NCBI GenBank assembly: GCA_029689965.1
Contig: CP121450.1
Coordinates: 2,294,001-2,358,000 of the forward strand
Direction: 5' to 3'
Length of the DNA: 64,000 nt
Source of the DNA: Curtobacterium flaccumfaciens
Lineage (GTDB): Bacteria > Actinomycetota > Actinomycetes > Actinomycetales > Microbacteriaceae
Of the stretch, positions 10,333-20,265 are shown one piece after another (position 1 is the first letter of the stretch; every line of letters begins with the position of its first letter). The notes beneath the pieces are model-generated. The model was not told the DNA's origin, ran no database searches, and worked only from the letters and a program-made list of their open reading frames with translations. The translations under genes were made by a program, and so were the position numbers.

Positions 10333-11509
10333 CCGCCGTCCCCTGTCGATCCTCGACCTCGTGCCGGTCAGCGCCGGGTCCACCGCCGCGCAGGCGCTGC
10401 ACCACAGCATCGACCTCGCGCAGCACGCCGAGCGCGCCGGGTACGCCCGGTACTGGCTCGCGGAGCACCACCTCAACCCCGGCGTCGCGGGCAGCGCGCC
10501 GAACGTCGTGATCGGCGCCGTGGCCGCCGCGACCTCGACGATCCGGGTCGGCAGCGCGGCGACCCTGGTCGGCAACGTCCGTGGGCTGCAGATCGCCGAG
10601 ACCTTCGGCACGCTCGCCGCGCTGTACGGGCCGCGGATCGACCTCGGTCTCGGCCGGTCCGGTGCCCCTGCGCCCGGTACCCCCAAGCCGCCGTCGCTCG
10701 CTCCCCGGGCGGACGAGGTCGTCGACGGGCTGCTCATCCCCGCTCCGTTCGACTTCCGGATCTCGCCGCGCAGCCGGTTCGCCCTGCAGGGCGAGCTGCT
10801 CGGCCGCGTGCCGGGCGACGTCGAGCGGTTCGAGGACGACCTCGAGCTGATCCGGGAGCTGCTCGCCGGCACGTGGTCGCGCGACGGCGCTGTCGTCGAG
10901 GCGCCGCCTGCTGCCGGCACCCCGATCGAACTCTGGATCCACGGTTCCACCGGAGGTGCGAGCGCACGGGCCGCCGGCGTGCTCGGCCTGCCCTACGGTG
11001 CGAACTACCACACGTCGCCGGGCACGGTGCTGGCGTCGGTGGAGGCGTACCGTGACGCGTTCCGCCCGGGCGTGCTCGACGCTCCGCACGTCATCGTGTC
11101 GGCGGACGTCGTCGTCGGGCGCAGCGCAGAGGAAGCCGAGGATCTCGCGCAGGGGTACGGCCAGTGGGTGCACTCCATCCGCTCCGGTGCCGGGGCGATC
11201 GAGTACCCGACCCCGGACCAAGCACGGGCGACGCCGCTGTCCGACGAGGCCACGGAGGCCGTCGCCGACCGCATCGCCACGCGGTTCGTGGGCGACGCCG
11301 CACGCGTCGCGGACGGACTCGAGACGTTGCGCCGCGTCACCGCGGCGGACGAGCTCCTCGTGACGACGATCACGCACGACCACGCAGCGCGGGTCCGCTC
11401 GTACGAGCTGCTCGCGACGGAGTGGGTAGCACGAGCGGGCGACCCGGTGCCGACGGCGGCGACAGCGGGGGCGCCGGCAGCCGCGGTGTCGGCCGGCGCG
11501 GTGCGCTGA
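10329..11509 (+). CDS. LLM-class flavin monooxygenase (MsnO8-like)
   Basis: About 393 residues. The N-terminus PLSILDLVPVSAGSTAAQAL followed by SIDLAQHAERAGYARYWLAE and EHHLNPGVAGSAPNVVIGA is the hallmark of the MsnO8/YhbW-like LLM subgroup. YGPRIDLGLGRSGAPAPGTP follows. Reading breaks right after the start, near 10341, where CCCCC appears as CCCC; the ATG is supported by the ATGA overlap with the binding-protein gene. The tail is Ala-rich and low complexity. It is the fifth flavin monooxygenase of the cluster. Confidence 0.85.
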
Positions 11510-12605
11510 TGCGGTTCCAGCTGCTCGACATCGTCCCGTACCAGGAGGACCCGGTCACCGGGCACATCGTGCCGCCCTCGGAACGCCTGGCGTCGGTCGT
11601 CGAGACCGCCCGGTTCGTCGAGGAGCTCGGGTTCGACTCCTTCGCCGTGGGGGAGCGGCACGCCGGACCGTTCCTGTCCGCCGCGCCGACCGTGCTGCTC
11701 GGCGCGATCGCGGCCTCGACCTCCCGCATCCGCCTGCAGACCGGCGTCACCGTGCTGTCGATCCTCGACCCCGTCCGGGTTGCCGAGGACTACGCCACGG
11801 TCGACCAGCTGTCCGGCGGCCGGCTGGAGCTGACGGTCGGCAAGGGCAACGAGGTGCTGCAGTACCCGATCTTCGGGCTGGACCTGGCGGACCAGTGGGA
11901 CCTGCTCGCAGAGAAGTACGCGGCACTCCGGACCTTCTGGGGACGGCGCCGTCGGACTGGGCGGGCGGACCGTTCACCCACCCGCAGCGCGGCATCACCA
12001 CGCTGCCCCGCCCGTTCCGTCCGGGAGGGCCCCGCGTCTGGCACGGCTCGGCGTCGTCCACGGTGTCGGTCGAACTCGCCGCCCGGTGGGGTGACCCGCT
12101 GTTCAGCGCCAACGCGATCCAGCCCCTCGAGGCCTACGGCGTGCTCGTCGACCGGTACCGGCAGGCGTTCGCCGAGGCCGGGCACACCGACCGGACGCCG
12201 TACGTCGGTGCCGGGGCCGGCGCCGGCGGGATCTTCGTCGCGTCGACGTCGCAGGAGGCCAAGCGGCAGTACGGTCCCGTCTACGAGGGGCTCGTGGCAC
12301 GCCGCAACGTGCCGGGGAACAACACGCCGTTCCGCGACATCGACCACGCCGTCGCCGAGGGCCCGGCGCTCGTCGGCAGCCCGCAGCAGGTCATCGACAA
12401 GATCGGGCGCTTCCACGAGCGGCTCGGGACGGACCTGCAGTCGGTGTCGTTGCCGACGACCCTGCCGCTGGCAGAGCAGTTCGCGACGCTGGAGCGGTTC
12501 GCCGCCGAGGTGGTGCCGGTGGTGCGCGCGGCGTACCCGACGACCCTCTGGACGCCCGCGGACGCGCACGGCTCGACCGTGCCTGCGGAGGCTGTCTCGG
12601 CCTGA
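11509..12605 (+). CDS. LLM-class flavin monooxygenase
   Basis: About 365 residues. It starts MRFQLLDIVPYQEDPVTG and shows VEELGFDSFAVGERHAGPF, RIRLQTGVTVLSILDPVRVAEDYA, and later LVGSPQQVIDKIGRFHERLG, the usual C-terminal flavin-site block of LLM proteins. The stop of the upstream gene shares one base with this ATG. Reading breaks near 11940-11950. It is the last gene of the chain and is followed by a repeat-filled spacer facing the convergent amino-acid transporter operon. Confidence 0.85.
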
Positions 12606-12630
12606 GACCGCCTGGCGGGCTGCCGACCTG

Positions 12631-12872
12631 ATGCGACGGATCCGCTGTCGTACGACGTCGGCGTTGTCGTTGCCGCGCGTCCGCGAGTGCCCGCGTGTGC
12701 AACGAGCGACGGATCCGCTGTCGTACGACGTCGGCGTTGTCGCACGGGTCCGGCGCCCGGCGAGCACGCCGCCACCGACACCACGCGAGCCGATCCACGC
12801 GTGCGGTGTCGATCCGTCGGTGCCGCGGACTCGATGCGACGGATCCGCTGTCGTACGACGTCGGCGTTGTCG
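12631..12872. repeat. Three copies of a 37-bp intergenic repeat
   Basis: Identical 37-base units lie at 12633-12669, 12706-12742 and 12836-12872, all in the same orientation. Each starts GCGACGGATCCGCTGTCG and contains the 10-base palindrome GTCGTACGAC followed by GTCGGCGTTGTCG. The 36- and 93-base stretches between them are unrelated. They fill the spacer between convergent operons; apart from these and the hairpin at 12905 I see nothing else in 12606-12956. Confidence 0.9.
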
Positions 12873-12904
12873 CACTGAGTCGGTCCGACGCCGCCCACGC
12901 GCGA

Positions 12905-12940
12905 CGACACCCCCGCGGCCAGGACGGCCCCGGGGTGTCG
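12905..12940 (-). terminator. Probable terminator of the amino-acid ABC operon
   Basis: CGACACCCC (12905-12913) pairs with GGGGTGTCG (12932-12940), with further GGCC/GGCC pairing in the loop. It lies 17 bases past the stop of the binding-protein gene, which is transcribed leftward. There is no U-tract, as is usual in high-GC actinobacteria. Confidence 0.6.
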
Positions 12941-12956
12941 GACGGTGCGTGCAGCG

Positions 12957-13969
12957 TCAGCTGGCGTCGAGCGGGAGGCCCTCCGGGTTGAGCTCGGACT
13001 GCTCCACGGCCTCGTTCGACAGGTTGTAGGCCTTGAGCCACTTGGCGTAGGTGCCGTCGTCGATCAGCTCGTTGATCGCATCCTGCACCGGCGCAGCGAG
13101 CCCGTCGCCCTTCTTGGTCGTCGCCGCGATGAGTCCCTGCAGGTCGGCGCCCGCACCCGAGTACGTGCCCGCGGTCGTCGTCGCCTTCGCCGTCCCCGCG
13201 TTCTGCTTGTTCTGGTACGCGATCGTCGGGTTCGGGCCGAGGTAGCCGTCGACCTTGCCTGACTGCACAGCCAGGAGCTTCGCGTTCGCGTCCGGGTAGT
13301 ACTTCACGATGATGGTCTTGCCCTGCTTCTCGAGGTCGGCCTTCCACCCGAGCAGGATCTTCTCCTGGTTCGTCCCGGAGTCGGTGGCGATCGTCTTGCC
13401 GGCGAGCACGGACGGGTCGCCGTCGAACTTCAGGGAGCTGCCCTCCTTCACCTGCAGGGCGAGGTTGTCCTGGCGGTACGACGCGAAGTCGTACTTCTCC
13501 TTGCGCTGCTCGGTCACGGTGATGTTCGACAGGCCGACGTCGATCGAGCCACCGTCGATGCCGACGAACAGGTTGTCCCAGGTGGCGTTCTTGACCTGGG
13601 GCTCGAGGCCGAGCTTCGCGGCGACGAGGCGACCGATGTCGGGCTCGGAGCCGGTGAGGGTCTTCTGGTCGTCCCCGGTGAACGCGAGGGGCGGGTACCC
13701 GGACGGCAGGGCACCGATGCCGATGACGAGCTTGCCGGACTGCTTGACGTCAGCCGGGAGCTCGTCGTGGAGCTTCGGGTCCTCCTGCACGGATACCTTC
13801 GTCTCGGTCGCGGCGCCGTTCGACGCGGCTCCGATCGTGACGGTGCCGTCGTCCGAGCCGGAGCCGGCGCTGGCGTTCGCGGCGCAGCCGGCCAGGGCGA
13901 CGACGACGCCAGCGGCGAGGACGAGGGCGCCGGCGCGGTTCCGCCAGCGGGAGGGGGTGATCGGGGCAT
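12957..13969 (-). CDS. Amino-acid ABC transporter substrate-binding lipoprotein (family 3)
   Basis: About 337 residues. The N-terminus reads [20 protein letters not shown] then Cys, a lipoprotein signal with lipobox ALAGC, then a Ser/Gly linker. The mature domain is SBP_bac_3: [58 protein letters not shown] and [13 protein letters not shown] fit polar amino-acid binders. The frame breaks just after the ATG near 13965 (one C lost from a C run), so the first four residues are inferred. It is the last gene of a leftward permease-ATPase-binding protein operon. The ligand may be cystine or another polar amino acid given the monooxygenases opposite; that is inference. Confidence 0.87.
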
Positions 13970-14009
13970 GGTTCTCCAGGGTGCGTCGTGGGTCGGAACG
14001 GGTGGGGGT

Positions 14010-14782
<773 letters not shown>

Positions 14783-14783
<1 letters not shown>

Positions 14784-15877
14784 CAGACCGCCCTGTCGTT
14801 CGTGGCGGAGGAGCGAGTGGAGGTGCCGGCGGCGACCGCCCGCTCGGCGGCGGCGGCCTCGCCGCGGCGATCCGCGCCTCCAGGCCGGCGACCCGTGCCG
14901 TGCCGGACCGCAGCCCGCAGTCGCTGGAACGGTGTCGGCGGCAGCGCGCGGACCGAGCCGCGGGCCGTCCAGCGCTCGACGTGGTACTGCACGACCGACA
15001 CCGCGCTCGTGAGCGCCAGGTACCAGAGCGTGGCGACGACGAGCAGCGGGATGATGTCAGTCGGGTACGTGCTCGACAGGTTCTGCACCACCCCGAACAG
15101 GTCGAGCAGCGACACGTAGAACAGCAGCGACGACGCCTTGAGCAACCCCACGATCTGGTTCACGAACGCCGGCACGATCGAGCGGAGCGCCTGCGGCAGG
15201 ATGACCCGCACGAACTGGCGCCGTCGTGGGAGCCCGAGTGCCTGCGCGGCCTCGTGCTGGCCGTGGTCGACGGCGAGCACGCCGGCGCGGACGATCTCGG
15301 AGGCGTAGGCGATCTCGCTGAGGCTCAGTCCGATGACGCCGATCGCCAGGTCGCCGAGCACGTTCGCGGTCGGCACCTCGAGCTGCGGACCGAACGGGAT
15401 GCCGATGCCGATGGTCGGGTACAGCGACCCCAGGTTGTACAGGAAGACCAGCACGAGGATGAGCGGCACCGACCGGAAGAGCCACACGTACCCCCACGCC
15501 AGGCCGGACAGCACCGGGTTCCGCGAGAGCCGGGCGATCGCGACGACGATGCCGCCCGCGAAGCTGATCACCGCGCTCAGCGCGGTCGCGACGAGGGTCA
15601 GCTGCAGCCCGGTGAGGATCGCCGGGCTGAACAGCCACTTCCCGACGGCCGGCCACCCCCACTGCTCGTTCGTGAAGAGGGTCTCGACGAAGTTCAGGAG
15701 CACCACGAGCACCAGCCCGGCGGCGATCCACCGCAGCGGGTGACGCAGCGGGACGACCGGACGGTCGAGCGCGGCGCGTGCGGCCGCGTCGATGGTCGCT
15801 GCATCCGGACTGGAGGCGCGGTGCGCGTCCGCCACGCTCCTCGCGCCGTCCCGTGTCAGGTCGGTGGTCTGGGTCAT
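14783..15877 (-). CDS. Amino-acid ABC transporter permease
   Basis: Intact, about 364 residues. After a hydrophilic N-terminal tail, helices begin at PLRWIAAGLVLVVLLNFVET. The HEAAQALGLPRRRQFVRVIL block is the EAA loop that contacts the ATPase, preceded by SLSEIAYASEIVRAGVLAVD. The C-terminal tail of about 50 residues is Arg/Ala-rich and hydrophilic, longer than usual. The ATG at 15877 is preceded on its strand by TACGGT and six bases, with no Shine-Dalgarno, so a leaderless start is likely. First gene of the operon. Confidence 0.92.
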
Positions 15878-16008
15878 GCCGCGACCGTAGGAGGCCGCCG
15901 CGCAGCCCACAACGCTGCCCGAAACACATCGGCACGCGAGGGAACACCGCGTCACGCACGGGCTGTGGATGACGTTCCGTGACGCGCCGCGCTCGCTATC
16001 GTGACGGC

Positions 16009-16260
16009 ATGACAGCCCACCGCGTCACCGCACCCGAGCCCCCGGCCGACGGCAGCAAGCCCAAGGGGCCGGCCTCGTACTTCCCGAGCATCGAGAAGAC
16101 GTACGGGCGTCCGGTGCAGGAATGGCTCGACCTGGTCACCGAGCAGCTGGACGACCATCGGCACATGGAGGTCGTCACGTGGCTCAAGGACACGCACGGC
16201 TTCGGCCACGGCCATGCGAACGCGCTGGTGGGGTACGTCCGGCGAGCGCTCGCGGACTGA
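16009..16260 (+). CDS. DUF4287 domain protein
   Basis: A complete 83-residue protein. KGPASYFPSIEKTYGRPVQE, HMEVVTWLKDTHGFGHGHAN and ALVGYVRRAL match the DUF4287 pattern, a small helical domain of unknown function found alone or with DUF5655. The ATG lies six bases after TATCGT (15997-16002) with no Shine-Dalgarno, consistent with a leaderless transcript. It is divergent from the ABC operon and precedes the toxin-antitoxin genes. Function unknown. Confidence 0.85.
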   Translation: MTAHRVTAPEPPADGSKPKGPASYFPSIEKTYGRPVQEWLDLVTEQLDDHRHMEVVTWLKDTHGFGHGHANALVGYVRRALAD

Positions 16261-16283
16261 TACTGCTGCAGGGCGGTCCGAAG

Positions 16284-16331
16284 GTTGACGTGGTTGTCGA
16301 CCTTGGGTCAGAATGGGTTGACGTGGTTGAC
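16284..16331. promoter_or_regulatory. Direct-repeat operator upstream of toxin-antitoxin operon
   Basis: GTTGACGTGGTTGTC (16284-16298) and GTTGACGTGGTTGAC (16317-16331) are near-identical 15-base direct repeats 33 bases apart, just upstream of the antitoxin ATG. The first runs into the palindrome GGTTGTCGACC. Antitoxins of Xre/MbcA type usually repress their own operon, so these are good operator candidates. The repeats are seen; the role is inferred. Confidence 0.6.
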
Positions 16332-16343
16332 AGGAGGCCCATG

Positions 16344-16910
16344 ATGGCGACGACCGAGCACGCGCGCAGCGAGCACGGCGGAACGGGCGACCGGGCGGCC
16401 CTCACCCGCTCGGAGGAGGCGCTGCTGGACGCGGTGCGTCGCCGGCTCCTCAGCGGGCGGGCCGCCGGCGCCCTCGACGGCGGAGCCGACGTCGGACTGC
16501 TCGCGGACCGGATGGTGGCCGCGCTCCCCGCCGTCAAGCACGAGGCGGACGCGTTGATCGGGCCCTTCTACGACACGCCGACCCTCGCCGCCTGGCGCGG
16601 GGTGACCCGGCAGGCGCTCAGCAAGGCGACCGCGAAGCGCGACCTGATCGGTCTGAAGATCGGGGACGGCAGTCTCGTCTTCCCGTCGTTCCAGTTCGGT
16701 GTCTCCGGTGCGCCGCTGCCGAACCTCCGACAGGTGCTCGCCCTCATCGACCCGGACCGGATCGACCCGTGGGGCAGTGCGCTGTGGCTCAACACCGAGG
16801 CGGACGAGTTCGGCGGCACCACCGCCGCGCAGGCGCTCCGCGACGGCCGCGACGAGCAGGTGCTCGCCGCTGCCCGCCGCGCCGCGCACGCGTGGGCGGC
16901 CGACGCGTGA
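16344..16910 (+). CDS. Antitoxin, Xre/MbcA/ParS-type (DUF2384-like)
   Basis: 188 residues. The middle (PTLAAWRGVTRQALSKATAK followed by RDLIGLKIGDGSLVFPSFQF) and end (LIDPDRIDPWGSALWLNTEA then FGGTTAAQALRDGRDEQVLA) match the MbcA/Xre antitoxins that pair with RES toxins: a HTH-like segment, then the toxin-binding domain with the typical 'W L ... G ... p..aL' pattern. AGGAGG at 16332-16337 lies six bases before this ATG; another in-frame ATG three bases earlier is possible. The stop overlaps the GTG of the toxin gene (GTGA). Direct repeats upstream suggest autoregulation. Confidence 0.85.
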   Translation: MATTEHARSEHGGTGDRAALTRSEEALLDAVRRRLLSGRAAGALDGGADVGLLADRMVAALPAVKHEADALIGPFYDTPTLAAWRGVTRQALSKATAKRDLIGLKIGDGSLVFPSFQFGVSGAPLPNLRQVLALIDPDRIDPWGSALWLNTEADEFGGTTAAQALRDGRDEQVLAAARRAAHAWAADA

Positions 16911-17575
16911 CGCCCGCCCGGAACGAGGTCGCCCAGCGGCCGCCCCGGGATGGCCTCGACCTCGACGACTTCCCGGCCGAGGAATCCCGCGGCACCACGT
17001 TCTACCGGGCCAAGCGGCACGACCGCGGCGCGTGGTGGTTCGCCAGCGCCGAGCCCGACGCGGACGGCGTCGACGGCGGCCGGTTCGACCTGGCTGTGCC
17101 CCGCGGCACCTGCTACTGGGCAGACGCGGTCGAGGTCGCGGTGCGCGAACGTCTGGCGCACCACGTCCTGAACACGAACACGGTCTTCGCGTCGCGTGCG
17201 CGGGAGATGGTGGTCGTCGCGGCCCGTGCCTCCCGTGGGCGGCGGTTCGCCGACGTCACGCATCCCGTCGCCGTGCGGTTCGGAGTCGGCGCCGAGCTGC
17301 AGACCATGGCGGACTACCGTGTGCCACAGGCCTGGGCGCGGGCGTTCGACGCCGCCGGGTTCGCCGGCGTCCGGTACAGCACCCGGTTCACCAGCGCGCC
17401 GTCGGCGAACGCGTGGGCGGTGTTCGGCGCGGCTGGCGTGCCGAAGCGGCCGCGGCCGGAGCGGGTCCACCGCGACGGCGTGACGGCTTGCCGTGAGTCG
17501 GGGATCCGGGTGCTCGACGACGGGTCCGACGCCGGTCCGGAACGGTTCACGTTCGCCGTGCCCTCGTCGGTCTGA
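16907..17575 (+). CDS. RES-domain toxin
   Basis: About 222 residues starting at GTG. The RES signature residues are spread through TTFYRAKRHDRGAWWFAS (Arg), GTCYWADAVEVAVRERLAHH (Glu) and GFAGVRYSTRFTSAPSANAW (Arg-Tyr and Ser). RES toxins such as MbcT break down NAD+ by phosphorolysis or hydrolysis. It overlaps the antitoxin gene by four bases, so the pair is translationally coupled in the order antitoxin then toxin. Frame is intact and no catalytic residue looks lost. Confidence 0.85.
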   Translation: MTPARNEVAQRPPRDGLDLDDFPAEESRGTTFYRAKRHDRGAWWFASAEPDADGVDGGRFDLAVPRGTCYWADAVEVAVRERLAHHVLNTNTVFASRAREMVVVAARASRGRRFADVTHPVAVRFGVGAELQTMADYRVPQAWARAFDAAGFAGVRYSTRFTSAPSANAWAVFGAAGVPKRPRPERVHRDGVTACRESGIRVLDDGSDAGPERFTFAVPSSV

Positions 17576-17617
17576 GCCCGAGCCGCGGCTGTCGGTGGTC
17601 GCGCCTAGCGTGACGGC

Positions 17618-18586
17618 GTGGCCGAACCCGTCGACGCGTGGTGGCGCCGCCGACAGTGGTCGCGCGGCGCGCCGGTGCCGTACGCCGTGGGGGAGTTCCG
17701 CGCCGAATGGGCCTCCTACCCGGTGCTCGTCCGGCAGTACCACCCCGAGCGGAACCACGGCGTCGTCCTCAGCCAGGTACCGCCCGCTGCCGAGGTCCTG
17801 CTGACGTGGGAGTGCGACGTCGGACACGTGTTCGTCGCGACCCCGGCCGAGCAACGATCCCGTCCGGGCCGCGAGCGCCGTCGGTCGGTCTGGTGTCCGG
17901 AGTGCGCCGTGCAGGCCCAGCCGCAGCGGTGGCCCGTGCTGCCGCCGGACTGGCCGTCCGCCGTGCCGGTGCCGCAACGCGTCGTGCGGGTGACCGGGCG
18001 GCAGACCCTTCCTGCGGCGCCGGCACGGGGACCCGGCGGGCGCCGTCGCCTCGACGCGCTCCCGGTCGCGCCGTCCGGACCCCGGCGTGCTCCGGCGGCC
18101 ACGGCCTCCGGCGGTGCCGCGAGCGATCTGTCCGAAGACCCCGCTGCTGCCCTCGGGGGAGTCGTTCACGAGCGTGTGTGCCCCGGCGACGGCGTCCGCG
18201 GTCGAAGCCGAGCTCCGAGCGGCCCTCGCCGAACGGTTCGCCTTCACGTACGACCACACCGCGATCCGCCTCGACCGGCCGTTCTTCGACCACGTCGAGG
18301 TCTGGCCGGACATCATCCTGCCGAGCTCCGTGTCGCGATCGAGTACGACTCGACCGGGCGGCACGGGCTCGAGCACGTCGGGCCCCGGCAGGAGACCGAC
18401 CGGCGGAAGGACCGTGCCGTGCGCGGCGTCGGGTGGCAGGTCGTACGCATCCGGACCGGACGACTGCAGGCGCTCGGCCCGTACGACCTCGAGGTGCCCG
18501 GGATCTCCGGCCGGACGACCACCCGCCTCGTCGACACGCTCCGCGAGATCCGCGGTGCGCTCTTCGTCGACGCCTACGCCCGCTGA
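17618..18586 (+). CDS. Zinc-ribbon protein with PD-(D/E)XK-like nuclease domain
   Basis: About 320 residues, starting at GTG six bases after TAGCGT (17606-17611), so probably leaderless. An N-terminal treble-clef zinc ribbon is visible: WECDVGHVF then WCPECAV, plus a possible third pair, ICPKTP and SVCAPA. The C-terminal part reads FFDHVEVWPDIILP, LRVAIEYDSTGRHG and DRRKDRAVRGVGWQVVRIRT, which fits the Asp ... Glu-x-Asp pattern of DUF559/Vsr-like endonuclease folds. Reading breaks once between about 17950 and 18110 and once near 18325. Such proteins occur scattered in actinobacteria; target unknown. It follows the toxin-antitoxin pair and faces a GIY-YIG gene. Confidence 0.7.
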   Translation: MAEPVDAWWRRRQWSRGAPVPYAVGEFRAEWASYPVLVRQYHPERNHGVVLSQVPPAAEVLLTWECDVGHVFVATPAEQRSRPGRERRRSVWCPECAVQAQPQRWPVLPPDWPSAVPVPQRVVRVTGRQTLPAAPARGPGGRRRLDALPVAPSGPRRAPAATASGGAASDLSEDPAAALGGVVHERVCPGDGVRGRSRAPSGPRRTVRLHVRPHRDPPRPAVLRPRRGLAGHHPAELRVAIEYDSTGRHGLEHVGPRQETDRRKDRAVRGVGWQVVRIRTGRLQALGPYDLEVPGISGRTTTRLVDTLREIRGALFVDAYAR

Positions 18587-18591
18587 TCGTG

Positions 18592-18686
18592 CCCGAGTCT
18601 CGCGTGCAAGCCCCGATTCTCGGCGTCAGCGACACTTCTCGCGGCCGCGGGCACGGGCGATGTCGCCCTGCACGAGACTCGCGAGC
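18592..18686. repeat. Inverted repeat, CGAGTCTC family
   Basis: The outer arms are CGAGTCTCGCGTGC on the left and GCACGAGACTCG near 18670 on the right, with one bulged pair, and an inner CAGCGACA/TGTCGCCCTG pairing. It lies between two converging genes and probably terminates transcription both ways. The same motif recurs near 34.45, 44.75 and 62.35 kb. Confidence 0.7.
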
Positions 18687-18696
18687 ACGACCGCGG

Positions 18697-19259
18697 TCAG
18701 CCGCGGAGCGCGAGCGCCTCGCTCGTCCACCGGGCGTGCAGCTCCCACGGGTCGCTCACGCCCGCGGCGACGGCGGCGACGTGGTCGAGCAGGTCCGGTG
18801 TCACGCGGAACCACTCCGTCCCGGGGTACCGCGTCGCCGCGAACCGCGTGTGCCGCCGTCGTTCGAGGGTCCGGTCGCCGCGCTCGAACCCCAGGAGCTC
18901 CTGGTGCGGGATCGCCGTCAGCCGCTGCCGGGGGTTCGTCGTCGTCCCGATCTTGATCCGGTCGCCGAAGTCGTCGCACATCCGCAGGTAGTACACGACG
19001 TCGATGCGCGGGGGAGCGAGGCCGTCGTCGGGGACGTCCCCGTACCGCCACTCGCACGTCGCGCAGACGGCCGCCGACGGGTACCGCACCCCGGTCCGCG
19101 ACCCGCACACCGGGCACGGGCCGGGCAGCGCGTCCTCGACGCCGGCGTGCTCGGCGACGAACTCCGTCACCAGCGTGACGTGTCCCGCGCACAGTGGCAC
19201 CGGCGACTCGGGGCGGAAGCGACACCGCAACCCGGCACGCAGCACGCGAGGGCGACCAT
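18697..19259 (-). CDS. GIY-YIG nuclease-family protein
   Basis: About 187 residues. The middle holds DVVYYLRMCDDFGDRIKIGT and TTNPRQRLTAIPHQELLGFE, a GIY-YIG-like core in the variant VYYLR...IKIG form, followed by ERGDRTLERRRHTRFAATRY. Upstream are two CxxC-type pairs, PCPVCGS and AVCATCEW, suggesting a zinc ribbon, and an N-terminal Cys cluster LACCVPGC. I place the start at 19259; the frame then breaks near 19215 (one base lost) before RFRPESPVPLCAGHVTL. A shorter start at 19245 is the alternative. Homing, repair or defence roles are all possible. Confidence 0.7.
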
Positions 19260-19395
19260 GCCGGACACGCTAACCCGACCCACCGACGCGACCCGTGCCT
19301 CCCGGCCTGCACCGAGCCCGAGCCGTGGCTCCCACCGCGCGCCGTCGTTCGAACGCCGGCCGCGGCATGCGCCGCGGCCGCCGCGCCGCGCGCCG

Positions 19396-20241
19396 CTACT
19401 CGTCGAAGATGACGCCGATCGGCTCGCGCTTCTCCTCCTGGAACCGGTCCTCGGCACGCCCGAGCGCCCAGTACGCGGACAGCGACAGCTCCGACTTCTC
19501 GAGTCCCCACTCGTCCTGCAGCAGCCGGCGGATCGCCTTGACCGCGGTCCGCTCGCCGTGCGCGAAGACCTGCACCGGACGGGAGGCGCGGGGCAGCGAG
19601 CGGGCCGCGTCCAGCAGGAGGGTGCCCGGCTCGGCGCCGGTGGCGTCCCGGTGCAGCCACCGCAGGTCGACACCTGCCGGGTGCGCGATCTCCTGCTCGT
19701 CGGCCGGTCCCGCCACCTCGACCAGGGCGACGCCCGTGGCCGAGTCGGGCATCGCCTCCAGTGCCGCGGAGATCGCGGGCAGGGCGCTGTCGTCGCCGAG
19801 TAGCACGTGCGTGACGGCCGGGTCGGAGGACGGCGCGTAGCCACCGCCGGGGCCGGAAAGGGCGAGCAGGTCGCCGGGCCGTGCCGCCGCGGCCCAGGGG
19901 CCGGCGAGACCTTCGTCGCCGTGCACCACGAAGTCGACTGCGATGGTCTTCGTGGTGTGGTCGACCGCGCGGACGGTGTAGGTGCGGCGCGCCGGCCGGT
20001 CCTGCTTCGGGAGCGTCTCGCGCAGGGCTTCGAGGTCGTACGGGGGCGTCAGACCGAGCGAGGGCTTCGCGAGCAGGAGCTTGACGTACTTGTCCGTCGC
20101 GGCGAGTCGTTCGGGATCGGCAGTGCCGACGAAGCCGTCGAAGGCCGGTCCGCCGAGGTGCACGCGGACCATGTGCGGCGAGAGACGCTCCGTGCGGTCG
20201 ACGACGAAGACGTGCTGCGGGCGTTTGGGTTTCGAGCTCAT
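19396..20241 (-). CDS. Siderophore-interacting protein / ferric-siderophore reductase (ViuB-like)
   Basis: Intact, 281 residues. RTERLSPHMVRVHLGGPAFD and DRPARRTYTVRAVD mark the FAD-binding barrel (R-x-Y-T/S motif), and the C-terminal SIP domain shows HVLLGDDSALPAISAALEAM, VQVFAHGERTAVKAIRRLL and WGLEKSELSLSAYWALGRAE. This family reduces ferric siderophores with NAD(P)H in the cytoplasm to free iron. It is divergent from the heme oxygenase gene; the shared 58-base spacer contains a DtxR-type iron box, so iron repression of both sides is likely. Confidence 0.93.
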   Translation of the reverse strand: MSSKPKRPQHVFVVDRTERLSPHMVRVHLGGPAFDGFVGTADPERLAATDKYVKLLLAKPSLGLTPPYDLEALRETLPKQDRPARRTYTVRAVDHTTKTIAVDFVVHGDEGLAGPWAAAARPGDLLALSGPGGGYAPSSDPAVTHVLLGDDSALPAISAALEAMPDSATGVALVEVAGPADEQEIAHPAGVDLRWLHRDATGAEPGTLLLDAARSLPRASRPVQVFAHGERTAVKAIRRLLQDEWGLEKSELSLSAYWALGRAEDRFQEEKREPIGVIFDE

Positions 20242-20265
20242 CGGTCGGAGCTTCCTCTCGGGTCC

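Noticed and set aside
12633..12872. CRISPR array of three 37-bp repeats
   Set aside because: Spacings of 36 and 93 bases are unequal and no cas gene is present.
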